Part shown: positions 9,743 to 18,260 of the stretch, one piece after another
Numbering within the stretch: position 1 is the first letter of the stretch
Layout of the letters: the number at the start of each line of letters is the position of its first letter
Assembly (NCBI RefSeq): GCF_004114535.1
Contig: NZ_LBJC01000005.1
Span: 248,001 to 312,000, forward strand
DNA: 64,000 nt
Direction of reading: 5' to 3'
Source: Bradyrhizobium nanningense
Lineage (GTDB): Bacteria; Pseudomonadota; Alphaproteobacteria; Rhizobiales; Xanthobacteraceae
Notes under the pieces: generated by a model
What the model saw: the letters and a program-made list of their open reading frames with translations, nothing else
The model's database searches: none
What the model was told of the DNA's origin: nothing
Program-made: the position numbers and the translations under genes

Positions 9743-9913
9743 TTGTCACGGGGAGACGAGCTCAAGGAGCTGGCGAGCGACCTGTCGCATGCCGCCGAGA
9801 AGGCGCGCAGGCTTGGTCTGCCGACGACGGTCTATCTGCTTTCGATGGCGCTGGTGGAAGTGAGGGAAGCCGCCGCCGGTGCCGACGACGGGCATGACGA
9901 CGACGCGGCGTGA
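9743..9913 (+). CDS. Small acidic-tailed protein, 56 residues
   Basis: A short reading frame starting at TTG. The translation begins MSRGDELKELASDLSHAAEK, is strongly helical and amphipathic, then has a short hydrophobic stretch (VYLLSMALVEV) and an Asp-rich tail (GADDGHDDDAA). The G-rich bases just before the TTG are a modest ribosome site. Codon use matches the neighbouring genes. I do not recognise the family; it could be a chance frame, but composition and position directly after the isochorismatase-like gene favour a real gene. Confidence 0.45.
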   Translation: MSRGDELKELASDLSHAAEKARRLGLPTTVYLLSMALVEVREAAAGADDGHDDDAA

Positions 9914-10116
9914 GAGGCGCCTCAGCTGTGGTTCTGCGATGTGCCGTTCCGTGATGCGCGGCTTTGTCATCTGCGGCTTTGTGCAATGCTGCTGAGCGCT
10001 TGCTGCCGATGAATTGGCGTTGCAAGTTCTGTGCTGTCGCAATAGCCAAGGTACTTGATCATCGGGTGATGACGCCGGCTATGCCTGCGACGTGACGCTT
10101 TCAAGGATCTCTAGCA

Positions 10117-11499
10117 ATGTCCATGCTGCCCAATTCGCAAGAGGCCCGGGATGTGGCCTATCAGCTCCATCCCTACACCAACGCGCGCACGCACCAGCAG
10201 GCCGGTCCCCTGGTGATCGAGCGCGGTGATGGTCCTTACGTCTTCGATGCGTCGGGCAAGCGCTATTTCGAGGCGATGGCCGGCCTGTGGAGTGTCGGGC
10301 TCGGCTTCAACGAGAAGCGGCTGGTCGAGGCCGCACACAAGCAGATGCAGGCGCTGCCGTTCTATCACACGTTCTCCGCCAAGTCGCACGGGCCCTCGAT
10401 CGACCTTGCCGAGAAGCTGGTTGCGCTTGCGCCTGTTCCGATGAGCAAGGTGTTCTTCACCAATTCGGGCTCGGAAGCCAACGACACCGTGTTGAAGCTG
10501 ATCGCCTATCGCTCCAACGCGCTCGGCCAGCCGCAGCGCAAGAAAGTGATCAGCCGGATGCGGGCCTATCACGGCGTCACCATCGCCTCCGCCAGCCTCA
10601 CGGGCCTGCCGAACAATCACCGCTCGTTCGACCTGCCGCTGCCGAACATTCTGCACACGGGCTCGCCGCACTTCTACAAGGACGGCGCCGCCGGCGAGAG
10701 CGAGGAGGCGTTTGCGACGCGCCGGGCCGAGGAGCTCGATGCCCTGATCCAGAAGGAAGGGCCCGATACGATCGCGGCGTTCTTCGGCGAGCCGGTGATG
10801 GGTGCGGGCGGCGTCATCGTGCCGCCGGCAACCTATTGGGACAAGATCCAGGCGGTCCTGAAGAAGTATGACATCCTCTTGGTCGCTGACGAGGTGATCT
10901 GCGGCTTCGGCCGCACCGGCAAGATGTTCGGCTGCGAAACCTACGGCATCAAGCCGGATGCGATGGTGGTCTCCAAGCAGATCACGTCGAGCTATTTCCC
11001 GCTGTCGGCGATCATGCTGAACGAGCGCATGTTCGAGCCGATCGCGGACGAGAGCAACAAGATCGGCGTGCTTGGCCACGGCTTCACGGCGGGTGGGCAT
11101 CCGGTCGGCTCGGCGATCGCGCTGGAAAACCTCAAGATCATCGAAGAGCGCGGCCTGGTCGCGCATGCCGCCGAGCTCGGTGCCTATATGCAGGGTCGCT
11201 TACGCGAGCTCACCAGTCATCCGCTGGTCGGCGAGGTCCGCGGCGTCGGCATGATCGCAGCGCTCGAGCTGGTGCTCGACAAGGGCCGCAAGACGGCAGC
11301 GGCAACGCCGGGCGCGGTCGGCGGCATCGCCAGCCGCATGCTCCAGGAGCGCGGCGTGATCTCGCGCAACATGCTGGATGCCATCGCCATCTGCCCGCCG
11401 CTGATCGTCAACAGGTCCCACATCGACGATCTGGTCGCCGCGATCTCGGGCGTGCTGGACGACATGAAGGCGGAAGTAGCCAAGCTGACGCCGGCGTAG
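10117..11499 (+). CDS. Class III PLP-dependent aminotransferase (omega-aminotransferase type)
   Basis: 460 residues with the fold type I layout: GPYVFDASGKRYFEAMAGLWS near 40-60, the phosphate-binding NSGSEAND (about 117-124), LVADEVICGFGRTG with the cofactor Asp, and the Schiff-base Lys in VVSKQITSSYFPLSA. The family moves amino groups from terminal amines (beta-alanine, GABA, putrescine and similar) to pyruvate or other keto acids; which donor is used cannot be read. AAGGAT precedes the ATG. It stands alone, with repeats following it. Confidence 0.9.
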   Translation: MSMLPNSQEARDVAYQLHPYTNARTHQQAGPLVIERGDGPYVFDASGKRYFEAMAGLWSVGLGFNEKRLVEAAHKQMQALPFYHTFSAKSHGPSIDLAEKLVALAPVPMSKVFFTNSGSEANDTVLKLIAYRSNALGQPQRKKVISRMRAYHGVTIASASLTGLPNNHRSFDLPLPNILHTGSPHFYKDGAAGESEEAFATRRAEELDALIQKEGPDTIAAFFGEPVMGAGGVIVPPATYWDKIQAVLKKYDILLVADEVICGFGRTGKMFGCETYGIKPDAMVVSKQITSSYFPLSAIMLNERMFEPIADESNKIGVLGHGFTAGGHPVGSAIALENLKIIEERGLVAHAAELGAYMQGRLRELTSHPLVGEVRGVGMIAALELVLDKGRKTAAATPGAVGGIASRMLQERGVISRNMLDAIAICPPLIVNRSHIDDLVAAISGVLDDMKAEVAKLTPA

Positions 11500-11520
11500 G
11501 CCACACTGTCGCGTCGAATT

Positions 11521-11607
11521 CCGTCATTGCGAGCGTAGCGAAGCATCCAGACTGCCTCCGCGAAAAGACTCTGGACGCTTCGTCGCAAGAGCTCCTCGCA
11601 ATGACGG
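11521..11607. repeat. Intergenic palindrome, CCGTCATTGCGAG family
   Basis: Perfect 13-base inverted arms (11521-11533 and 11595-11607) with a second nested near-palindrome (CGAAGCATCCAG / CTGGACGCTTCG). This sequence type recurs between genes in Bradyrhizobium-like genomes (known to me, not searched). It follows the aminotransferase gene and may act as a transcription end or be a mobile miniature element. Confidence 0.75.
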
Positions 11608-11633
11608 TGTAGGAGGCAGCACTATATCTAACA

Positions 11634-11765
11634 CCGTCACCCTGAGGTGGCCGCTTTCTTCAGCGGCCCTCGAAGGGCGCCGGCCCGGCTGCATCTCGGC
11701 CGTTCATCCTTCGAGGCTCGCCATGCGGTGCTTTGCACCGCACGCCTCGCGCCTCAGGATGACGG
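11634..11765. repeat. Intergenic palindrome, CCGTCACCCTGAGG family
   Basis: Inverted 14-base arms (11634-11647 and 11752-11765, one mismatch) with further internal pairing. It lies 26 bases after the previous palindrome and ends just before the rnd stop, so the two fill the whole gap between aminotransferase and rnd. A different family from its neighbour. Confidence 0.7.
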
Positions 11766-11784
11766 CGTTATTCCGCGTTGGCAG

Positions 11785-12948
11785 TTAGCGGCTAACCGCC
11801 TCCGCTCGCTGCACCCCGATCACGCGACCTTTCTCGATCGCCAGCGCCAGCTCGCCGCGCTTCAGCTTCAGCGCGGCATCGCCGAACAGTTCGCGGCGCC
11901 AGCCGCGCAAGGCGGGCACGTCGGCCTCGTCGTCGGCCGCGATCTCCTCGAGATCGTCGACCGTCGCGATCACCTTGCTGGCGACGGCGTGGCGCTCGGC
12001 GGTCATGCGCAGCAGCACCTTCAACAGCTCGACGATGGCCGCGCCATTGGAATTGTTGCGCGGCTTTTCCAGCTTCGGCAGTGTGGCAAAATCCCGTTTA
12101 AGCCCGCGCTCGACCGCGGCGACGATGTCCGCGCCCCATCTGGATTTCTCGAACCCCTTCGGCACCGAGCGCAGATGGGCGAGCTTTTCCAGGCTCGTCG
12201 GCGCGTGGGTCGCGATGTCGGTGATCGCCTCGTCGCGTAGCACGCGGCCGCGCGGCACGTCGCGGCTCTGCGCTTCCTGCTCGCGCCAGGCCGCGACCTC
12301 CATCAGCACCGCGAGATCCTTCGGCTTGCGCACGCGCGTCTTCAGCCGCTCCCAGGCGCGTTCGGGATGGAAGTCGTAGGTTCTGGGGGAGGTGAGGACC
12401 TCCATCTCGATTGAGACCCATTCGCTGCGGCGGCGCTTCTTGAGGTCGGCGTCGAGCGCCGCGAACACGTCGCGCAGGTGGGTGACGTCGGACACCGCGT
12501 AATGCATCTGCTCCTTGGTCAGCGGCCGGCGCGACCAGTCGGTGAAGCGATGGGTCTTGTCCGGGCGGTGGCCGGTGACCTTCTCGACCAGCGCGTCGTA
12601 GGCGATGCTGTCGCCGTAACCGAGCACCATCGCGGCGACCTGGGTGTCGAACACCGGGTGCGGGATGATATTGGCCTGGTGCCAGATGATCTCGATGTCC
12701 TGACGGGCGGCGTGGAAGACCTTCAGCACGCGTTCATTGGCCATCAGCTCGAAGAACGGCTTGAGGTCGATGCCGGCGGCCAGGGTGTCGATGACGACGG
12801 CTTCCTCGGCGCTGGCCATCTGCACCACGCACAGCAGCGGGTAGTAGGTGGTCTCGCGCAGGAACTCGGTATCGACGGTAATGACGGGGTACTTGGCCAG
12901 CCGGCTGCAGGCAGCCGCGAGGTCAGCGGTGGTGGTAATCAAATCCAT
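11785..12948 (-). CDS. rnd: Ribonuclease D
   Basis: 387-residue 3'-5' exoribonuclease that trims tRNA and other RNA 3' ends. DEDDy nuclease residues are visible: D26 and E28 in VDTEF, D84 in HAARQD, Y150 and D154 in YAVSDVTHL. An HRDC domain follows (about 210-290), then a C-terminal extension common in rhizobia. No frameshift or loss of key residues. Upstream lie only a tiny membrane-protein gene and a palindrome. Confidence 0.94.
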   Translation of the reverse strand: MDLITTTADLAAACSRLAKYPVITVDTEFLRETTYYPLLCVVQMASAEEAVVIDTLAAGIDLKPFFELMANERVLKVFHAARQDIEIIWHQANIIPHPVFDTQVAAMVLGYGDSIAYDALVEKVTGHRPDKTHRFTDWSRRPLTKEQMHYAVSDVTHLRDVFAALDADLKKRRRSEWVSIEMEVLTSPRTYDFHPERAWERLKTRVRKPKDLAVLMEVAAWREQEAQSRDVPRGRVLRDEAITDIATHAPTSLEKLAHLRSVPKGFEKSRWGADIVAAVERGLKRDFATLPKLEKPRNNSNGAAIVELLKVLLRMTAERHAVASKVIATVDDLEEIAADDEADVPALRGWRRELFGDAALKLKRGELALAIEKGRVIGVQRAEAVSR

Positions 12949-13064
12949 GAACGGCCCATGACACTTGACATCAGCCGTTCTGCCGAAAGTGCTGTGATGT
13001 CAAGGGGCTCGATGCGAATTCGAGCCTTGCATTTGGGCTGGAATCGCTTCTTCCGACGAAATTC

Positions 13065-13175
13065 CTATTCGTAGCGGACCCGGTGCGAGGATTTGCGGGC
13101 GCAGGGCAGCGCCACCACGACCACGCACATGGCGACCAGCGCCAGCCCCAGGAACTCGAAAACCAACAGATCCAC
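13065..13175 (-). CDS. Small single-span membrane protein, 36 residues
   Basis: A GTG-started frame giving MDLLVFEFLGLALVAMCVVV and then a basic tail (ARKSSHRVRYE). A GGAG ribosome site sits nine bases before the start. About 20 consecutive hydrophobic residues followed by Arg/Lys fit one membrane helix with a cytoplasmic tail. Unknown function; it is too short for most gene finders, and I rate it on the ribosome site and the membrane topology. Confidence 0.45.
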   Translation of the reverse strand: MDLLVFEFLGLALVAMCVVVVALPCARKSSHRVRYE

Positions 13176-13302
13176 GGCGAAATCTCCAGAAACATCGATA
13201 GATTTGTCGGGGGTGCGTTGAGGGTCTGTTAATTGCAATGGTTACCGGCGGCGGGGGCGGCCGGATGGTGCACGGGGAGTTAATGGGGGCGATTTCGCTC
13301 AG

Positions 13303-13391
13303 TCGTCATGGCCGGGCTTGTCCCGGCCATCCACGTTCTTTTCACGCGCGAGCAAGCTCGTGGATGCCCGGGACAAGCCCGGGCATGACGA
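13303..13391. repeat. Intergenic palindrome, GTCATGGCCGGGCTTGTCC family
   Basis: Long inverted arms (about 13305-13335 and 13359-13389) of near-perfect complementarity around an AT-poor loop. The same family is present at 26429-26564. It ends immediately downstream of the binding-protein gene (stop at 13402) and so could serve as its transcription end. Confidence 0.75.
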
Positions 13392-13401
13392 GGTTGCGGC
13401 T

Positions 13402-14736
13402 TCAGGGCAGCTTCAGTGACGTCTCCGCATTGTACGGCTTCAGCGTCTCGTCGGCGGCCTTCTGGGCGGCGGCGAGGGCTTCCTTCGGCTGCTTCTTGCC
13501 GTTGAGGACCAGCATCACCTCGTCTTCGAGATTCTTGCGAACGGGCACGGTCTTGTAGGTCGCGAACCAGGGCTTTGCGATGTCGAGTTGCTCGACGGCG
13601 GTCTTGGCGTCCGGGTTCTTGTTCAGGAAGTCGATCATGTCAGGCGTCTTGTAGGCGGCCATGTTGGGCGCGAAATAGCCGGTGGCGCGGCTCCACCAGC
13701 CGCTCTTCTCGGGCGAGGTCATCCACTTGATCAGCGTCCAGGCGGCCTTCTGCTTGTCGGCTTCAAGCCCTGCCGGAACGATCAGCGAGGCGCCGCCGAT
13801 CGGCACGGCGTTGCGGACGTTGCGCGGGATGAAGGCGACCTTGTAGGCGAACTTGGCGTTGTCGCGCACGTAAGTGAGCGAGCCCGTCGACAGCATCATC
13901 ATCGCGGCGTTGCCGGAGATGAAGGCGGTGCTGACGGCCGGTCCAGGCGTTGCGCCGGGCGGGTGGACCTTGTGCTTTGTGACGAGGTCGTTCCACCAGG
14001 TCAGCGCGCCGAGCATCGAGGGCGTGTCGTAATAGACCTCGCCGCCGAACTCCTCGTTGTAATAGCGCCCGCCATTGCTCATGGTGAGCGTTTCCATCAT
14101 CCAGCCGCAATAGTCGTAGGCGCAGGGAATCTCGAGGCCCCATTGGGTCACCTTGTCGCCCTCGCGCTTGGTCAGCTTCTTGGCCCAGTCGGTGAGATCG
14201 GCCCAGGTCTGCGGCGGCTTGTTGGGATCAAGGCCGGCTTCCTTGGCCTTGTCGGCATTGATGTAGAGCAGCGGCGTCGAGTTGTGGAACGGCACGCCAT
14301 AGACCGAGCGGTTGATCACCGCGTTGCCTTGCAGGGCCGGGAAGAACTGGCCGAGGAACTGCTCCTTGGTGGTGCCATCGGCCTTGATCAGGGCATCGAG
14401 ATTGGTGAGTTCGTTCTCGATCTGCATGTCGAGCAGGAAGTTCGCCGACATGATCACGGCGGACGGCGGCTTGCCGGCCTTGATGGCGGCGCGCGTCTTG
14501 ATCAGCGTGTCGTCATAGGAGCCGGTGTAGACCGCGGTCGCCTTGATATCGGGGTGGCCGTCGTTGAACTCCTTGATCAAGGTGCCCATGTCGCGGGCGA
14601 GCTTGCCGTCGACGGGAACAGGAAAGAACAAATCGATCTCGGTCGGGCCTTCGCCGGCAAGGGCCGGGAAGGCGAGGGCGCCTGCCATTGTGCCTGCCAT
14701 AGCAAGGCCGAGCATGAGCCTGCGGGAGAACAGCAT
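13402..14736 (-). CDS. Extracellular substrate-binding protein of a sugar/Ugp-type ABC importer
   Basis: 444 residues with an N-terminal signal (MLFSRRLMLGLAMAGTMAGA, cleavage after ALA near 27) and the type 1 extracellular solute-binding fold. Segments such as EIDLFFPVPVDGKLARDM and GVPFHNSTPLLYINADKAKE resemble glycerol-3-phosphate binding protein UgpB more than maltose binders. It should be periplasmic and deliver substrate to the two permeases encoded just upstream. TAGGAG precedes the ATG. Last gene of the operon. Substrate not proven; the neighbouring phosphoesterase favours a phosphodiester or glycerol phosphate. Confidence 0.85.
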   Translation of the reverse strand: MLFSRRLMLGLAMAGTMAGALAFPALAGEGPTEIDLFFPVPVDGKLARDMGTLIKEFNDGHPDIKATAVYTGSYDDTLIKTRAAIKAGKPPSAVIMSANFLLDMQIENELTNLDALIKADGTTKEQFLGQFFPALQGNAVINRSVYGVPFHNSTPLLYINADKAKEAGLDPNKPPQTWADLTDWAKKLTKREGDKVTQWGLEIPCAYDYCGWMMETLTMSNGGRYYNEEFGGEVYYDTPSMLGALTWWNDLVTKHKVHPPGATPGPAVSTAFISGNAAMMMLSTGSLTYVRDNAKFAYKVAFIPRNVRNAVPIGGASLIVPAGLEADKQKAAWTLIKWMTSPEKSGWWSRATGYFAPNMAAYKTPDMIDFLNKNPDAKTAVEQLDIAKPWFATYKTVPVRKNLEDEVMLVLNGKKQPKEALAAAQKAADETLKPYNAETSLKLP

Positions 14737-14747
14737 CGAAAAATCTC

Positions 14748-15617
14748 CTATTTGATGCCTGAGGTGACGAAAGAGCTGATGAAGCGCTTCTGGAAGATCA
14801 GGAAGGTGACGAGCAGCGGGGCGATCACCATCAGCGTGCCGGCCGCGATGGTGCCCCAGGCCTGTGTGCCTTCGGCGGTCTTGGTGAAGACGGACAGGCC
14901 CACTGTGAGCGGCCGCTTGTCCGGCGAATTGATCACCATCAGCGGCCACAGGAAGTCGTTCCAGTGGCTGGTCACGGAGATGATGGCGAAGGCCGAGAAG
15001 CTCGGCATCGACAGCGGCACGTAGATGTGGCGGATGCGCTGGAGCAGGCTGGCGCCGTCGATCAGCGCGGCGTCCTCCAGCTCGGTCGGGATGGCCTCGA
15101 ACGCCTGGCGCATCAGGAAGGTGCCGAAGGCGGAGGCGAAGAACGGCATCATCACGCCGGTGAGCGTGTCGTAGAGCCCGAGCTGTGCCACCAGCGACAG
15201 GTTCGGCACGATCAGCAGTACCGGCACCAGCATCAGCTGCATCAGGAACAGGTAGAAGATCAGCGTCTTGCCGGCGAAGGCGAGGCGCGCGAAGGCAAAG
15301 CCCGCCAGCGTGATGGTGACGAACTGCACCAGCAAGATGCCGGCGCAGATGATCGTGGTGTTGAGCGTGTAGCGCGGGAAATCGCCGATCTCCCAGGCGT
15401 CCCTGATGTTGTCGAGCGTCGGCTTCACGCTCGGCATCAACTCGGCCATGGTGTTGATGCCGTCGGAGGCCGGGCGCAGCGTCGCCACGCCCATCCACAG
15501 GAACGGAATCAGCCAGACGATCGCCAGCAGCACGGTCAGCAGGAAGCCGAGCTTTGGTGTGATCTCGCCCCGGGTGGCGAGCGGGGCGTCCTTGTAGAGC
15601 CGGTCGATCAGCTTCAT
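14748..15617 (-). CDS. ABC importer permease, MalG/UgpE type
   Basis: 289 residues, six predicted membrane helices, with the cytoplasmic EAA loop EDAALIDGASLLQRIRHIYV that couples to an ATPase. The start overlaps the previous gene's stop by four bases (ATGA). It forms the channel with the other permease. The EAA loop is intact, so an ATPase partner must exist although none is encoded next to it. Confidence 0.88.
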   Translation of the reverse strand: MKLIDRLYKDAPLATRGEITPKLGFLLTVLLAIVWLIPFLWMGVATLRPASDGINTMAELMPSVKPTLDNIRDAWEIGDFPRYTLNTTIICAGILLVQFVTITLAGFAFARLAFAGKTLIFYLFLMQLMLVPVLLIVPNLSLVAQLGLYDTLTGVMMPFFASAFGTFLMRQAFEAIPTELEDAALIDGASLLQRIRHIYVPLSMPSFSAFAIISVTSHWNDFLWPLMVINSPDKRPLTVGLSVFTKTAEGTQAWGTIAAGTLMVIAPLLVTFLIFQKRFISSFVTSGIK

Positions 15618-16564
15618 GGCCCGCCCTCGCGGGTCGCCATGGTGCGGAAGGAGAGTGCGGTCAGCCCCATCAGCGCGGCGAGCGTCAGCAGTGTCGCCGC
15701 CGAGGCCTTGCCGACGTCGTAATGCTCGACCGCCTGCTGGTAGATGTAGAACAGCACGAGATTGGTCGAATTCGACGGTCCGCCTTGGGTCATGACGAAG
15801 ACGTGGTCGACCTGCGTCACCGCGTTGAGGATCGCGATGACGGTGACGAACAGGAAGGTGGGCTTGAGCTCCGGCAGGATGATGTGGCGCAGGCGCATGT
15901 AAGGCCCGGCGCCGTCGAGATGTGCGGCCTCCATCACGTCTTCGGGCACGGCCTGGAGACCGGCCAGGAAGAACAGCATGTAATAGCCGGCGTTCTTCCA
16001 GATCGTGATGATCATGATCGCGTAAAGCGCGATATCAGGATCGCCGAGCCAGTTCGGCAGCACCGGAAGCAGGCGGCCGATATAATAGTCGAGCAGGCCG
16101 ACATTGGGCAGGAAGATGAACATGAACAGCGCGGAGGCCGCGACCATCGGGATCAGCACCGGCAGGAACAGCGCGGCGCGCAGCGCGCTGCTCACGGCGT
16201 TGGTGCGCGACAGCGCCAGTGCGAACAATAGCGCCAGTCCGATGCTCGGGATCGCGGTGCCGACCGCGTAGATCAGATTGTTGACGACCGCCCCGGTGAA
16301 GGCGGAGTCCGCCAGCACCGCGCTGATATTGTCGAGGCCGACGAAATGGAGCGGCGCCTTCGGCGTGGCGCGCTGATAGAGCGCGTCGACGAACACGCGT
16401 CCCATCGCGCCGTAGGTGAACAGCGCGAGGAAGACCAGCGAGGGCAGCAGCAGGAGGTAGGCCGGCAGCGAGGCTTTGAAGCGGGTGGTGAGGCGCTTCA
16501 AGACATCGAGGCGCGGCGCCGCCGAGGTCGCGACCGGGAGAGCCGCGGGTTCAGCGAGGCTCAT
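15614..16564 (-). CDS. ABC importer permease, MalF/UgpA type
   Basis: 316 residues with about six membrane helices and the EAA loop (EDVMEAAHLDGAGPYMRLRH). The start at MSLAEPAALP overlaps the upstream phosphoesterase stop by four bases, and its own stop overlaps the next permease start, so the four genes are tightly coupled. The open frame extends further upstream, but those residues are in the wrong frame of the phosphoesterase gene and are not credible. Confidence 0.87.
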   Translation of the reverse strand: MSLAEPAALPVATSAAPRLDVLKRLTTRFKASLPAYLLLLPSLVFLALFTYGAMGRVFVDALYQRATPKAPLHFVGLDNISAVLADSAFTGAVVNNLIYAVGTAIPSIGLALLFALALSRTNAVSSALRAALFLPVLIPMVAASALFMFIFLPNVGLLDYYIGRLLPVLPNWLGDPDIALYAIMIITIWKNAGYYMLFFLAGLQAVPEDVMEAAHLDGAGPYMRLRHIILPELKPTFLFVTVIAILNAVTQVDHVFVMTQGGPSNSTNLVLFYIYQQAVEHYDVGKASAATLLTLAALMGLTALSFRTMATREGGP

Positions 16565-17412
16565 CTCACCGCCGCGAACTTGAGCGCGTAGTCGCGCCCG
16601 TCCATTCCCGCGGGCGGCTCGAACGGGAAGCGCAGACTGTCGTCGAGGAAGTCGTGGCTGTGCACGACGAGATTTTCGTCGTCGATCAGCACCACGCCAT
16701 AGGCCGGCGGCTCGTGGCTTGCGAGGTGCGGCGTGTTCGCATCGAGCTCGAACCAGACCTGGTGGTTGGTGCCGCGCAGCGTCGAGAACGGGATCTTGCC
16801 AAAGCTGCCGAAGATCGGCCGGTGCACATGGCCGAAGAAGAGGTGGCGGATGCGCGTGCGATAGGGTGCGATCACTTCCGCGAATTCCGCGCTCTGCTTC
16901 AGCCCGATCTCGTCCATCGCGTGGACGCCGACCGGGAAGGGCGGATGATGCATGAACACGACGAACTCGCGGTCGGCGGGCGCGGCCGCCAGCGTGCTCG
17001 CAAGCCAGTCGAAACGCTTGGCGCACATCTCGCCGGCATGGCTTGTCTCGTCCAGCGTGTCGAGAAAGACGAACAGGCCGTGTTCGGTGGTGCGGGTGCC
17101 CTGCACGAAGCCGTTGGCATCGCGCGGGGCGGCTTTGAGCGCGTCGAGGCAGGTGACGCGCTTGTCGTGATTGCCGACCATGGCGATGTAGGGGATCTTC
17201 AGCGCGGCCATCGCGTCGGCGAAATTGGCGTAGGATTCAGCCTCGCCCCAATGGGTGAGATCGCCGGTCACCACCGCGAAGGCGGCATCGGACTGATGCT
17301 GGTTGATATCGGCAATCGCGGCGTCCAGCCGGGCGCGCGGATCGAGGCCATAGAGCTTCAGTCCCGGATTGGCGAGATGCGTGTCGGTGATGTGGATGAA
17401 CTTAAAGGGCAT
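16561..17412 (-). CDS. Metallophosphoesterase, GpdQ/CpdA class
   Basis: 283-residue binuclear metal phosphodiesterase. All metal-binding motifs are present in order: DTHL (10-13), GDLTHWG (about 50), GNHD (about 80), HHPP (about 160) and GHVH (about 198). This class includes cyclic-nucleotide and glycerophosphodiester hydrolases. No signal peptide is visible, so it acts in the cytoplasm. It is the first gene of the importer operon, which suggests it hydrolyses the imported compound, most simply a glycerophosphodiester; that is inference. Confidence 0.85.
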   Translation of the reverse strand: MPFKFIHITDTHLANPGLKLYGLDPRARLDAAIADINQHQSDAAFAVVTGDLTHWGEAESYANFADAMAALKIPYIAMVGNHDKRVTCLDALKAAPRDANGFVQGTRTTEHGLFVFLDTLDETSHAGEMCAKRFDWLASTLAAAPADREFVVFMHHPPFPVGVHAMDEIGLKQSAEFAEVIAPYRTRIRHLFFGHVHRPIFGSFGKIPFSTLRGTNHQVWFELDANTPHLASHEPPAYGVVLIDDENLVVHSHDFLDDSLRFPFEPPAGMDGRDYALKFAAVR

Positions 17413-17530
17413 GGCGCTTGTCAGGACTGTTGGAGGGCGGGCGCCTCCGGCAAGACGACCCTGACAGGCGGTTAGAGCGCGTGTGTTTCAGTTTGATGAC
17501 AGCGGTTCCTGTCTCCACAACGCGGACGTC

Positions 17531-17560
17531 GTAGGGTGGATTAGCCAAGCGTAATCCACC
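17531..17560. repeat. REP-like hairpin upstream of the transposase remnant
   Basis: A 30-base unit beginning GTAGGGTGGATTAG and ending GTAATCCACC, with self-complementary ends. The same unit recurs at 18153-18182 and inverted at 18213-18244, flanking the tyrosine transposase pseudogene, as expected of a REP sequence and its cognate transposase. Confidence 0.75.
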
Positions 17561-17597
17561 GCTGTGAGCCAACTTCAAGTTGTGTTACTGATACCTC

Positions 17598-18131
17598 ATG
17601 TCCGACTATCGCCGCGCATTCGTTCCCGGAGGATGCTGGTTCTTCACCGTGAATCTGCTCAATCGGAGGAAGGCTCTTTTGACCGACCAGATCGAAATCC
17701 TGCGTGACGCGGTGGCCGCAACGCGCCGAAGCCATCCGTTCGAGATCGATGCGTTTGTGGTTCTGCCGGATCATCTCCACGCGATTTGGCAATTGCCGCC
17801 AGGCGACGCCAATTTCTCGGTGCGATGGCGCTTGATCAAGACACGTTTTGCCAAGGCACTCCCTGCGAATGAGCCGCTGAGCGCTGTTCGTGCTGCCCGC
17901 AATGAGTGCGGCATCTGGTAACGTCGGTTCTGGGAGCATCTCATCCGTGACGAGACCGACTACGCACGCCATGTCGAGTATTGCTACTACAACCCCGTGA
18001 AGCACGGGCACGTTTCGAAGGTGAGCGACTGGCCGTACTCATCGTTTCACCGCGACGTCCGTGCGGGACTGTTTCCGGAGGATTGGGGCGGAGACACGAA
18101 GGTCGTCGGCGAGTTCGGAGAGCGGGGATGA
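17598..18131 (+). pseudogene. REP-associated tyrosine transposase (RAYT), interrupted by a stop codon
   Basis: Y1-type transposase related to the IS200/IS605 family that acts on REP hairpins. The first 107 codons contain the opening YRRAFVPGGCWFFTVNLL and the metal-binding HUH-like motif DHLHAIW. After NECGIW a TAA stop appears at 17919-17921, but the same frame then continues without a gap as RRFWEHLIRDETDYARHVEY (with the YCYYNPVKHG region) up to a TGA at 18129. In intact relatives the join reads GIWQRRFWEH, so a Gln codon probably became TAA by one base change. The catalytic Tyr region lies after the stop, so the truncated product should be inactive. Confidence 0.85.
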
Positions 18132-18152
18132 TGATTGCGGCAGCAACAGCCT

Positions 18153-18244
18153 GTAGGGTGGATTAGCGAAGCGTAATCCACCTCTTTACTTACCCCCTTT
18201 GTCGAGAGAAGCGGTGGATTACGCCTCCGGCTAATCCACCCTAC
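18153..18244. repeat. Paired REP units downstream of the transposase remnant
   Basis: One unit in the same orientation as the copy at 17531 (18153-18182), then about 30 bases, then an inverted unit (18213-18244, GGTGGATTACGCC to CCACCCTAC). The head-to-head pair can fold into a large hairpin, the form RAYT proteins act on in bacteria where they were studied. It lies just beyond the selO stop. Confidence 0.78.
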
Positions 18245-18260
18245 GCACCGAGTTTGGGTC

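Noticed and set aside
13402..15498. A single 698-residue reading frame spanning the binding protein and part of the permease
   Set aside because: The upper part is the permease gene in another frame; the signal peptide and TAGGAG site set the true start at 14736.
17413..17465. Possible C-terminal remnant of an ATPase gene upstream of the phosphoesterase (short frame ending in LQQS)
   Set aside because: Only 16 codons between stops and no diagnostic ABC motif; cannot be told from chance.
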